64,000 bases of DNA from an uncultured Muribaculaceae bacterium (GTDB lineage: Bacteria; Bacteroidota; Bacteroidia; Bacteroidales; Muribaculaceae): positions 22,266 to 86,265 of the forward strand of contig CAJUOC010000008.1 of assembly GCA_910587925.1 (NCBI GenBank). Reading direction: 5' to 3'. The first letter of the stretch is position 1, and every line of letters begins with the position of its first letter. The position numbers and the translations under genes are program-made. The notes under the pieces are model-generated. The model was not told the origin of the DNA. It saw nothing but the letters and a program-made list of their open reading frames with translations, and made no database searches. Shown piece after piece: positions 1-8,782 of this stretch.

Positions 1-1107
1 AAGTGAGTCGGCCCCGAGGTAGCGGATGAGGGAGGTATTGCCGCGGTCGTCGTACTCCACTTCCACGCGGGCCACGCCGCCGTCGGTCGTGCATGGGCGA
101 CCGAGCGTGTCGGCATAGGTGACGCGTGTGATGCGTCGGTAGCGGTCGTAGTCGCGCAGCACAGAGGCGGCGCCATTGTTTTCGTTTTTGAATGGCGAGT
201 GCATCATCATCGGGCGACCGAGCGTGTCGGTATATGTCGATACGACAGTGTTGTGTCGGTCGTCGTAGCGGGCGATGATGCCGCAGTTGGTCCACACGTC
301 GATTACGGGGCGGCCGGCGGCGTCGCGCGACTCGGTGCGCACGCGGTCGCCGCGGCTGTCGTATGTATACACTTCCATGGCCACGCCGTCGCCGTTGGGT
401 TTCTTGACGCCGCGGGCGTCCATGTACTCGACGATGGAGTCGTTGCCATAGCGGTCTTCGGTGAGCATCACCAGTGAGCCGTATGTGTATCGGCCGGTGG
501 AGTCGGGGCGCATCTCGGCCGGGCGGCCGAGGTAGTCGCGGTAGTTGCCCACGTAGCGTCGCCGGCCTCGGTCGTCGGTGCCGATGGGTGTGCGGGTGTA
601 GATATACACCAGGTTCATATCCTTGTCATATGCCCGCTCCTGCACGACATTGTCGCCCGATGCGTCGGGGATGAGGTCGTAGATGCACGTGGTGGCGAGG
701 CGCTCGGCCCACGCCCGGTCGGCGCCGCTGTCGCCCTCGTTGCCCAGCTTTATGAGGTATGGCCCGAAGCCGCCGCCCACATAGTCGCCGTAGGCGTTGA
801 CCGTCTCCAGCCGCAGCCATTTTCCCTTGGGACTGCGGCGGGTAAAGCGCACGCTCATATCGCGGTGGCGGGCATCCTCGGCCGAAATCTCGTCGAGCGG
901 TCCAAACCATCCGTTACGCTTGTAGGTCTGAGTGGCGTACACGGTGTCGGGCGTGGCCGCGGCGACGGGCGCGGCCGTCCGGCGCACTTCGGTCTTGGCG
1001 GGTACCGGTTGCGGCCGGTCGCCGCGCAGGCGCTGGGCCGCCGCGTCGGCAGCGGCGCCGAGCATCAGCAGTGCTGTGAGCGATATGAGCATCAGCGTCG
1101 GTCTCAT
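1..1107 (-). CDS. Secreted YD-like repeat protein, partial (runs off left edge)
   Basis: The reading frame is open from the ATG at 1107 to the window edge, so about 369 N-terminal residues are visible. It starts with a signal peptide (MRPTLMLISLTALLML...AAAQ). A module follows with the landmarks WFGPL, RSPKGKW, IPDASG and QERAYDKDMNLVY, and then YD-like units of the form Y-D-x-x-G ... D-x-x-G-R-P. By eye the first 250 residues are about 85% identical to the secreted protein at 2019-5174, so this is a recent tandem paralogue and the full gene is probably similarly long. Its ATG overlaps the stop of the upstream gene by 4 bp (ATGA), so it is the fifth gene of the operon. No enzymatic motif is visible. 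It is probably periplasmic or surface-exposed; function unknown. Confidence 0.85.
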   Translation of the reverse strand, partial: MRPTLMLISLTALLMLGAAADAAAQRLRGDRPQPVPAKTEVRRTAAPVAAATPDTVYATQTYKRNGWFGPLDEISAEDARHRDMSVRFTRRSPKGKWLRLETVNAYGDYVGGGFGPYLIKLGNEGDSGADRAWAERLATTCIYDLIPDASGDNVVQERAYDKDMNLVYIYTRTPIGTDDRGRRRYVGNYRDYLGRPAEMRPDSTGRYTYGSLVMLTEDRYGNDSIVEYMDARGVKKPNGDGVAMEVYTYDSRGDRVRTESRDAAGRPVIDVWTNCGIIARYDDRHNTVVSTYTDTLGRPMMMHSPFKNENNGAASVLRDYDRYRRITRVTYADTLGRPCTTDGGVARVEVEYDDRGNTSLIRYLGADSL

Positions 1108-2003
1108 CTTATGCGGGGATAGAGATTGAGCACCTCGTCGACAGTGTATGTGAGTGTATCGGTCGGAGTGCCGTCGGCGCGGCGCACGTAGCGGTAGCCG
1201 GCGTTGCCGTGGCGGTCGCGCATGGGTTGGCCGCCCACGTTGAGCATCAGTCGCACGGCCAGGCGGCCGTCGGCGTCGTAGAATAGCCGCTCGCGGTCGA
1301 CGCCCATCGGGCTGTACTTGCGCATACCGCGGCCGTCGAGAAAGTCGACCTCGTCGACGCGCCCGCTCTCGTCGAGCCGCAGCCATACGACGCTGCCGTA
1401 CGTGGCGGTCGAGTCGGGGCGCATGTCGACGGGCAGCCCCAGGTCGTCGCTGTAGCTGCCGGTGATGCGGCCGTCGGCGTTGCGTACCGGCACAAAAGAG
1501 TACACCAGATTGCCGTCGGCGCGGTATGCGCGCTCCTCGGCCAGGGTGCGGCCGTCGGCGTCGGGTATGAGCATCCACTGCACCACCCCGCGCAGCTGCC
1601 GCTGCCAGTCGCCGGCGACCGAGTCTACGTCGGCGTCCTTGTCGAGGGCGTAGGGCGACAGATGGTGGGCCGCAGATGGCTTGCCGCCGCAGAGTGCCTG
1701 CACGTATTGCCAGCGGCCGGCGCCATTGCGCATCGACAGGCGGAAGTAGAGGGGCAGCTTGGCCGCGGCGGCCTCGGTGAGCTTCGGGCCGATGCCCTCG
1801 TACCACAGTCCGCGGCGCTCCACGTCGGCGTACAGCGCGGCGTCGGCATCGGCGGCCTTGGCTGCTACGGGTACACGCAGGCGGGTACTCTCGTTGGCGC
1901 CGCGGGCGCGGGCCTCGGTGATGGCGCCGATAGAGCGCACCTGCGCCGTGGCGCCGAGCGCGGCGGCGAGTATCGCGATGCAGAGAGTGATGATGCGGTT
2001 CAT
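1104..2003 (-). CDS. Secreted protein sharing the operon's extracytoplasmic module
   Basis: A 299-residue protein with an N-terminal signal peptide (MNRIITLCIAILAAALGATAQ). The mature part carries the landmarks WYEGIGPKL, LPLYFRLSMRNGAGRW, IPDADG and EERAYRADGNLVY. These match the start of the extracytoplasmic half of the ATPase at 5171-8782 and, less closely, the N-terminal module of the two YD-like proteins. It ends after one or two YD-like units and has no PDZ domain, so it is a short version of the same fold. It lies 15 bp after the stop of the 1051-residue gene, and its stop overlaps the next ATG by 4 bp. I do not recognise a named family. It may be a soluble partner or ligand for the ATPase's outer domain (inference). 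Confidence 0.85.
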   Translation of the reverse strand: MNRIITLCIAILAAALGATAQVRSIGAITEARARGANESTRLRVPVAAKAADADAALYADVERRGLWYEGIGPKLTEAAAAKLPLYFRLSMRNGAGRWQYVQALCGGKPSAAHHLSPYALDKDADVDSVAGDWQRQLRGVVQWMLIPDADGRTLAEERAYRADGNLVYSFVPVRNADGRITGSYSDDLGLPVDMRPDSTATYGSVVWLRLDESGRVDEVDFLDGRGMRKYSPMGVDRERLFYDADGRLAVRLMLNVGGQPMRDRHGNAGYRYVRRADGTPTDTLTYTVDEVLNLYPRIR

Positions 2004-2018
2004 ATGTATGTGGTTTGA

Positions 2019-5000
2019 CTAATCAAGTTTTACAAAGTTTAGTGCCCGGCCGCTGTCATTGACGATTTTAAGAGACCCGTCGGGGGCGAGGCCGAGGTGG
2101 AGTCGCGCGGTAAGCTCGGGCGACAGCCAGCTCAGCATGGCGATAAATTGCCCGCGCTGCTGCGAATTGTTGAATACCCAGTCGACTTGCTGCTTTATCT
2201 CGTCGATGTCGCCGGCCGGAGGATTGTCTATCGCGACGGTCGTATAGGCGGCCTCGGCCGCGAGTGATACGGCATTGCCGGTGAGGCGGCGGGGTGAGGC
2301 TGTGTCGAATGTGATGCGCACGGTGATTTCTGAGCCCGACGTGTCTTTCATGTAGGCAAGAGTCGAGCCTGTCAGACTGTAGCGTCCGTCTTTGCCGATG
2401 TCGATGACGAGGCTGTCGGTCGGCGACACCGCTTGCAGCGCATAGCGGCCACGCAGCTTTTTCAGCGGCAAGGTATCGGCGGCGGTACGGCCCGCAGCCT
2501 CCATGCGGGCAATGGTATCGGCGGCAGCGGCGGCAAGCCTGTCCATGGCCGTGGTGACGTCGGCCGGCAGCGACGCGTCGAGATACGTCATGCACAGCCG
2601 CAGGCTGTCGGTCGAGATGGTATGCAGGCTACGGCCGTCGGTGGTGACGACAAGGTGCATGGCCGGGATATGGCGCACGTCGGCGTTGCGCTCGGCTATC
2701 AGTGATGTCATCTCGGCCGATGCCTGTCCGTATCGCCACTCCAGGTCAAGCTCGGGCACAGATACGGCAAGCAGCAGTGCGGGGTCACTTACCCGCGCAG
2801 GGTAGGGCATGGCGCGCTCGCTCATGTACGGGTCGCAGGTGGTGAGCACCGCCGGCGCCTCGCCCGCCGGCAGCGGAGCGGGCAGAGAGCCGGGCAGCGA
2901 GTCGATGGCACGGCCGATGCGGTCGAGCTGGCGGCGGGTGAGATAACGCTCGTGGAGCAGGTAGCCGCGTTGCGACGGGCGACCTGTGATGCCCGGGATG
3001 GTGACGGCGCGGTATGCGCCGGCGGCAGTGTCGGCCCGCAGCACAGTCATGGAGCGCGGGGCGTCGGGCTGCATAAGCGAGCACAGGGCATAGCGCCGGC
3101 GGAAGTCGTCGGTGCCTACCGAGTCGCGCGGGTCGCAGCCGTAGATGCCGTCGGCCACCACGATATCGTTGTCGAGCAGACCGAGGCGGTACGCGGCGCT
3201 GTCTGTTACCTCTACACTCATCACCTTGGGCAGGCGGTTGCGTATACCGATATAGTCGGTGATGGGGCGGTTGTCCTCGTCGTATGGGATGCTGTTACGC
3301 ATATAGTAGCACACGGGACCCGCTGATACGAAATAGTCCGGCTCGTCAAATTCGTCGCGCCCCATGAGTGCCGAGATTGTTTTGTCGTCGTGATGCTGCG
3401 CCAAGAGTATATCACCATGCAGATACCTCACACCCGGCAAGCCACCGGCCCGCGATGGGCGCCCGAAGCGGTTTACGTCGGTCTGACTTGTGACCGGGCC
3501 ATATCCTCGGGAGTGGCGCATGATTGCGGTCTCAAACAGTACGCTGTCGGCGCGATAGCGGCGGATATAATCGGTACCGGCGACCGAGTCAATCCAGGCC
3601 TCCTTGACCGCGTGGCCGGCAGTGTCAAAGCTGCCGTCGGGCATACGGAATGACTCGATGTAGCTCGACTGCCCGGGAGCGTATGTGTACCGGCGGTGCA
3701 TGGTAGTCCAGCCATCGACGCCGCCGGGTCGGCCGTCGGCGTTGTAATAGCCGGTGAAGGTGGTGTTGCCGCGTGAGTCAATGGAGTCTATGCGGTATGA
3801 GCTGTCGTCGTATACAGTGCGCTCGCCCCATGGATGGCGCTCGTGCCGGTAATGTGGTATCTGATTGGTACCGTCGCTTACATATTGCTGCAGCAGGGTG
3901 CGTTGTGCGTCGCCGTCGCGATATTCCATTACGATGCGGCTAATCTGGCCCGGGATGCTTTTGGGTCGACCATCGGCATCGAGCCGGTCGCTGTTTAGGA
4001 TGTTGCCTCGGTTGTCGTATTGAGCAAGTTCGGTGGCGTGCCCTTCATGACCATTGTGCGGGCGGCCGTCGGAGCCGATGTGGCGTATGGCCGTGCGGTT
4101 GCCCCGGTCGTCGTATTCGATGTCGATGCGGGCCACGCCGTAGGCTGTCGTGGAGGGGCGGCCGAGAGTGTCTTCAAATTCCGACGATATGACGCGTCCG
4201 TAGCTGTCGTACTTGCGGATTACGGATGCGGCACCGTTGTTTTCGTGGTCAAATGGCGAGCGCATGGCCATCAGACGGCCTTGGTCATCGATGTAGGTCG
4301 CGCGGATGGTATTGTGGTGATTGTCGTATTCCGTGACAGTCCCGCAATTGCTCCATTTGTCGATGACGGGTCGGCCGGCTGCGTCGCGCGACTCGGTGCG
4401 CACGCAGTCGCCGCGGCTGTCGAAGGTGTGCACCTCCATGGCCACTCCGTCGCCGTTGGGCTTCTTGACACCACGGGCGTCCATGTACTCGACGATGGAG
4501 TCGTTGCCGCTGAAGTCCTCGGTAATCATCACCAGCGAGCCGTAGGTATAGCGGCCGGTGGTATCGGGCCGCATCTCAGCGGGGCGACCGAGGTGGTCGC
4601 GGTAGTTGCCGACGTAGCGGCGCCGGCCCGCGGCGTCGGTGCCCACGGGGGTGCGGGTGTAGATGTACACCAAGTTCATATCCTTGTCGTAGGCGCGCTC
4701 CTGCACGACATTGTCGCCCGATGCGTCGGGTATGATGTCGTAGATGCAGGCCGTGCCGAGTCGCTCGGCCCAGTCGGCAGATGCCTCGCTGTCGGCGTCG
4801 TTGCCGAGCTTGACCAGGTATGGATTGAAGATGCCGCCGACATGGTCGCCATATCCGTCGACAGTCTCTATGCGGAGCCACTTGCCCTTGGGGCTGCGGC
4901 GGGTGAACCGCACGCTCGTGCTGCGGTGGCGGGCATCTTCGGCTGAAATTTCTCCAAGAGGACCAAACCAACCGCCTCGTTTGTAGGTCTGAGTGCTGTA

Positions 5001-5174
5001 TACGGTGTCGGGCAGCGCCGTGGTCGCCGCTTTACTGCTCTTTTGCGCGGGTACACTCTGTCCCTGTCGGGCCGGCTCATCGGCGTGTGCGGGGCGGTCG
5101 CCGCGCAGGCGCTGGGCCGATGTGCCGGTCGCAACCAGCAGGGTGAGTATTATGCAGAGCAGGCGGGGTGTCAT
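2019..5174 (-). CDS. Large secreted YD-like repeat / PDZ protein
   Basis: A 1051-residue protein. I chose the ATG at 5174 because it gives a clean signal peptide (MTPRLLCIILTLLVATGTSA) and a 4-bp ATGA overlap with the ATPase stop; the longer frame upstream encodes a Pro/Arg-rich shadow. After the shared N-terminal module come about eight degenerate YD-like units, roughly 40 residues each (YDDRGNRT...GSDGRP), resembling RHS/YD repeats but without an RHS core or toxin tip. A PDZ-like region follows at about residues 640-730 (SAAYRLGLLDNDIVV), then a lipocalin-like beta domain at about 905-1051 (LRGRYALQAV, DSLVIDIGKDGRYSL). It probably acts in the periplasm or on the cell surface. The PDZ suggests it binds exposed C-termini of other envelope proteins (inference). 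Confidence 0.88.
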   Translation of the reverse strand: MTPRLLCIILTLLVATGTSAQRLRGDRPAHADEPARQGQSVPAQKSSKAATTALPDTVYSTQTYKRGGWFGPLGEISAEDARHRSTSVRFTRRSPKGKWLRIETVDGYGDHVGGIFNPYLVKLGNDADSEASADWAERLGTACIYDIIPDASGDNVVQERAYDKDMNLVYIYTRTPVGTDAAGRRRYVGNYRDHLGRPAEMRPDTTGRYTYGSLVMITEDFSGNDSIVEYMDARGVKKPNGDGVAMEVHTFDSRGDCVRTESRDAAGRPVIDKWSNCGTVTEYDNHHNTIRATYIDDQGRLMAMRSPFDHENNGAASVIRKYDSYGRVISSEFEDTLGRPSTTAYGVARIDIEYDDRGNRTAIRHIGSDGRPHNGHEGHATELAQYDNRGNILNSDRLDADGRPKSIPGQISRIVMEYRDGDAQRTLLQQYVSDGTNQIPHYRHERHPWGERTVYDDSSYRIDSIDSRGNTTFTGYYNADGRPGGVDGWTTMHRRYTYAPGQSSYIESFRMPDGSFDTAGHAVKEAWIDSVAGTDYIRRYRADSVLFETAIMRHSRGYGPVTSQTDVNRFGRPSRAGGLPGVRYLHGDILLAQHHDDKTISALMGRDEFDEPDYFVSAGPVCYYMRNSIPYDEDNRPITDYIGIRNRLPKVMSVEVTDSAAYRLGLLDNDIVVADGIYGCDPRDSVGTDDFRRRYALCSLMQPDAPRSMTVLRADTAAGAYRAVTIPGITGRPSQRGYLLHERYLTRRQLDRIGRAIDSLPGSLPAPLPAGEAPAVLTTCDPYMSERAMPYPARVSDPALLLAVSVPELDLEWRYGQASAEMTSLIAERNADVRHIPAMHLVVTTDGRSLHTISTDSLRLCMTYLDASLPADVTTAMDRLAAAAADTIARMEAAGRTAADTLPLKKLRGRYALQAVSPTDSLVIDIGKDGRYSLTGSTLAYMKDTSGSEITVRITFDTASPRRLTGNAVSLAAEAAYTTVAIDNPPAGDIDEIKQQVDWVFNNSQQRGQFIAMLSWLSPELTARLHLGLAPDGSLKIVNDSGRALNFVKLD

Positions 5175-8100
5175 CGGGCAATGGCTGATTTTTGGCGGTC
5201 GTAGCGTGACTTCTCGGCGGTGGAGAGGCGCAGGATGTGGTACTCCTCCAGCTCGTCGGAGCCGAGGGTGGCGTCGAGGGTGATACGGCGCAGGCTGTCG
5301 CCGTCGGGGCGCAGTACCTCCATCGGCAGCGGGCCGCGGCGCAGTCGCTCCCACTCGGCGGCAAGGGCGTCGGCTGCGCCGCCCTCGCGCCAGGCGCCGA
5401 GCCGCACGATGCGGTCGCCGTCGCGCAGGCCGGCGGCGTAGAGCGGGCTGCGGCGGTCGAGGATGTGCAGGTATGGCAGCGAGGCGGCCGAGATGTCGGT
5501 GGCTTTCTCAAAGACAAAGCCGTAATATGGTGTGCGGAAGTCGATGCGTCCGTCGTAGTCCCGGTCTTTCTGTATGTGGTAGCCCTCGCTTTTGAAGTCG
5601 CGGTATACAATCTGCTGGTATGCCTTGGCATAGTCGTCGATAAAGACGGAGCCGGTCTCCCACTCGTCGACGGGGCGCACGGAGATAAACTGGTCGTTGA
5701 AGTCTTTGTTGTAATACAGCTTGTAGTATCCGTAGCCCTCGGCTTCCCAGCGCGGGCAGCGTACCGGGGTGCCGTCGATGCCCATGGCGGCGCGGCCCAC
5801 GGTCTGGCCATCCTGCACTATGTACATCATCGACTTGAGCACGCGGCTGTCGTTGTCGAGCAGGCGGAATGCGAGCAGATTGCCGTCGGCGTCGCGCCGC
5901 TCCTCGCGCACCGGGTACGATGATACGATGCCATACTTGTCGACGACCACCGGATTAGGTGTGCCGTCGGTGGCGTAGAAGCGCGACAGCGAGATGCCGT
6001 CTGAGCTATGCTCCTGCGACTTACGGTGGTATCTGGTAGCATAGTCCTGAAACATCTCGCTATGCTCGGCGGGTACCATGTCGCGGCCGTAGTAGGCGGT
6101 GACTGAGGAGCCGTCGGGACGCACGGTGTCGACGCGGGTGGTGTATATGCCGCGCAGGTCGTCGGCGAGGCGGTCGACGGTGACGCCGCCTTTGCTCTCG
6201 ACTTCATGGAGGTATACGCGGCGGTCGCCGGGGTAGAAGCGCTCCTCGGCCACCGTGCGTCCGTCGGCATCGTAGCGCAGAGTGCGGCGCCATATGCTGT
6301 CGGCGGGGGTGACAAAGGGGGTGCCGTCGGGGCGGGTGCGCTCGGTGGAGGTGAGCAGTCCGGTGGCCTCGTCGTAGGTATTGCTCACCACGGGCGCCAC
6401 TGACGGCGGCACGGCGCCGGTCGTGACGGCGCGCAGCACATTGCCGCGGCGGTCGCGGGTGATGACGCGCACGGCGGCTGCATCGCCCCCGGCCGCGGTG
6501 TAGAGCAGCACGGAGTCGCCGCGGGCGCTCTCGCGCACCCATCCCTCGGGGCCGGGCGCGGCGGCGGGCAGGGTGTCTGAGGGGGTGATGGCGCGTGCCC
6601 ACGAGCGGGTGTGGCCGTCGGGCGAGGTGATGAGCACGTTGGCGCGGGCGGGCTTCATGGTGGCAAACTCGTCGAGGGCGTAGCGCATCACGGTGCCGTC
6701 GGGGAGCCGGCGGAAGGTGTAGCCGCTGATGCTGTCGGCGCCGGGGCGGTTGACGCCGCGCTCGTCGAAAAACCGCATCGAGGCCACACGGCCGTTGCGC
6801 GGGTCGTCGGGCCGCAGGCTGTCGCGGTACCAGGTGAGTTTCACGCGGTCGATGCCCGAGCCGGTCACGGCCATGTTGCGGCCGCCCTGCCCGACGTATT
6901 GCAGCCAGGCGTCGCGGCCGTTGCCCAGGTGGAAATAGTTGGTCTGAAAGAGCACATTGCCCTCGGCGTCGCTCACTACTTCCTTGTCGATGCTCCGGCC
7001 CTCGCCCTCGACAAAGTGGATGTGGGTGGCGCGGGAGAGCAGGTCGGCAAAGCGGCCGCCGACCGAGTCGCCCGGCGCCGGCTCCGACAGCCCGGTGAGC
7101 GGGATGCGCGGCCCGGCGGGCAGCCGTGGATTGGACGAGCATACCTCCACATCGGTATAGTGGCCGCGGGCGCCGCGGCGCGACAGACGGTAGTACAGCG
7201 GCATAGACTGGCGCCCGGCGGCCGTAAGCTCGGCGCCGACGCCTACAGGCCAGCCGTCGACGCGCTCAAAGGAGGCATAGTATGCCTCGTGCTCGCTCTC
7301 GAAGTACCAGTAGTAAAACACAAATGCTCCCACCAGCAGCGCCACCACCGCCAGGGCGGCGGCCATGCGGCGGCGGGCGCGGCGGCGATCCTCGCGCGCC
7401 TTGCGCTCCAGCTCGCGGCGCTTGTCTTTCTCAGCGGCAAGTATCTCCTGCTGGCGGCGGCGCTCCTCCTCGCGGGCGCGCAGCATCAGGCGCTCGTCTT
7501 TATGCTCCTTCACCACCGGGCAGAGTATGTCGTGGACATACTCCAGGCGCAGGTCGCCGGCGTAGTTGAAGCGGCGCAGTATCTTGCGGCGGTCGCAGAG
7601 TGTGTCGAGCTCGGCGGCGGTGACTCCGCCGCGGTGCATGGCGTCGTACACGGTGATATTGTCGCGGCGCCCCTGGCCGTTGAGCAGATGGTCTTCAAGA
7701 AACTCGGCGCTCGACGGCGAAATCTCCGATATGGCCTCGAGGTAGAAATCGGAGATAATCTCGCCGCCCTTCTGCTCGACCAGCCCGGCCGAAATCGACG
7801 TGCCGTCGGAGGCGTCGTACAAGCGGTTGAGATAGAGCGACAGCACGGCCGAGTCGACCTCGATCTCGGGCACACCGTCGAGCTCGAAGTCGTCGCGCCC
7901 GGTGACCTTCTCGATGATGAGGCGGGCCACCTCGCAGGTGACCAGCCCGGGGATGGGCCGCAGGATGATCTGGGCGGCCTGCTCCTCGTTGATGGGCCGC
8001 AGACCGTAGCGGTTTTGCTTGAGCGAGGGGATGGCCGAGGTGTAGTACTCAAATTCCGAGAGGAAGTCCTCGCGGATGGTGAGCACAAAGCGTATGTCGT

Positions 8101-8782
8101 TGTCGTCGACATAGTCGGTGGCGATGTCGGCCGCCGAGAGGTCGAGGTCGCCCATGATGTCGTCGAGACTCACCTCGCCCTCGCCCTCGAGACTTACATC
8201 CTCGGGCATCACGGCCTCCGACAGGCCGGCGGCGCTCTGCTGGAGCTCGGCCGGCATCACATCGTTGAGCATATCGGCCATCTGGGCAAAGAAAGCCTTC
8301 TTGCGGGCCTCGTCGGGCTGCAGGGTGAATATCTCCTCAAACTGGTCGATGATGAGCAGGATACGCAGCCGCCTGCCTGCGGGGTCGCGGAAGGTGTGGC
8401 GGTGGAAGTACTCGTAGATGCTCTCGCGGCCGGGCTCGCGTGCCGGCACCTCCTCGCGGATACATGCAGCCACGGCGGCCGCGTCGCCGCCCGGCACTAT
8501 GGCCGCGGCTATGGCGGCGTGTATCTGCTCCAGATAAGGGCGCGGGTCTTTGTGACTCAGGCGCACGGCCACCGGCAAGTAGCCGTGGCGGCGCATGGCC
8601 GGTATTACGCCGGCGTTGAGTATCGACGACTTGCCGATGCCGCTCTTGCCGTAGAGCAGCACGTCGGGGTCGTTGAGCACACACTGGGTGAGGTCGCGGA
8701 TATCGTCGTCGCGCCCGTAGAGCACCTCGCCCTCGCGGTACGACTCCAGTCCGAGCCAGGGATTTTTGCGTCGGCTCTCCAT
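5171..8782 (-). CDS. Membrane-spanning nSTAND-type ATPase with YD-like and PDZ outer half
   Basis: 1203 residues. The N-terminus (KNPWLGLESYREGEVLYGRD) matches the start of novel-STAND (nSTAND1-like) NTPases. Walker A is GKSGIGKSS at residues 45-53 and Walker B is ILLIIDQFEE at 141-150. A winged-helix-like region and a highly charged coiled coil (about 425-472, many R/E/K) lead to a single transmembrane helix at about 474-493. The remaining 700 residues would be extracytoplasmic: the module shared with the downstream secreted genes, YD-like units, and a PDZ-like domain at about 1095-1180 (SPLYAAGLRDGDRIV). Its ATG overlaps the SIR2/TIR stop by one base (TGATG). STAND proteins are signal-driven oligomerising ATPases; here the sensor seems to sit outside the inner membrane and the motor inside (inference). 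Confidence 0.9.
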   Translation of the reverse strand: MESRRKNPWLGLESYREGEVLYGRDDDIRDLTQCVLNDPDVLLYGKSGIGKSSILNAGVIPAMRRHGYLPVAVRLSHKDPRPYLEQIHAAIAAAIVPGGDAAAVAACIREEVPAREPGRESIYEYFHRHTFRDPAGRRLRILLIIDQFEEIFTLQPDEARKKAFFAQMADMLNDVMPAELQQSAAGLSEAVMPEDVSLEGEGEVSLDDIMGDLDLSAADIATDYVDDNDIRFVLTIREDFLSEFEYYTSAIPSLKQNRYGLRPINEEQAAQIILRPIPGLVTCEVARLIIEKVTGRDDFELDGVPEIEVDSAVLSLYLNRLYDASDGTSISAGLVEQKGGEIISDFYLEAISEISPSSAEFLEDHLLNGQGRRDNITVYDAMHRGGVTAAELDTLCDRRKILRRFNYAGDLRLEYVHDILCPVVKEHKDERLMLRAREEERRRQQEILAAEKDKRRELERKAREDRRRARRRMAAALAVVALLVGAFVFYYWYFESEHEAYYASFERVDGWPVGVGAELTAAGRQSMPLYYRLSRRGARGHYTDVEVCSSNPRLPAGPRIPLTGLSEPAPGDSVGGRFADLLSRATHIHFVEGEGRSIDKEVVSDAEGNVLFQTNYFHLGNGRDAWLQYVGQGGRNMAVTGSGIDRVKLTWYRDSLRPDDPRNGRVASMRFFDERGVNRPGADSISGYTFRRLPDGTVMRYALDEFATMKPARANVLITSPDGHTRSWARAITPSDTLPAAAPGPEGWVRESARGDSVLLYTAAGGDAAAVRVITRDRRGNVLRAVTTGAVPPSVAPVVSNTYDEATGLLTSTERTRPDGTPFVTPADSIWRRTLRYDADGRTVAEERFYPGDRRVYLHEVESKGGVTVDRLADDLRGIYTTRVDTVRPDGSSVTAYYGRDMVPAEHSEMFQDYATRYHRKSQEHSSDGISLSRFYATDGTPNPVVVDKYGIVSSYPVREERRDADGNLLAFRLLDNDSRVLKSMMYIVQDGQTVGRAAMGIDGTPVRCPRWEAEGYGYYKLYYNKDFNDQFISVRPVDEWETGSVFIDDYAKAYQQIVYRDFKSEGYHIQKDRDYDGRIDFRTPYYGFVFEKATDISAASLPYLHILDRRSPLYAAGLRDGDRIVRLGAWREGGAADALAAEWERLRRGPLPMEVLRPDGDSLRRITLDATLGSDELEEYHILRLSTAEKSRYDRQKSAIAR

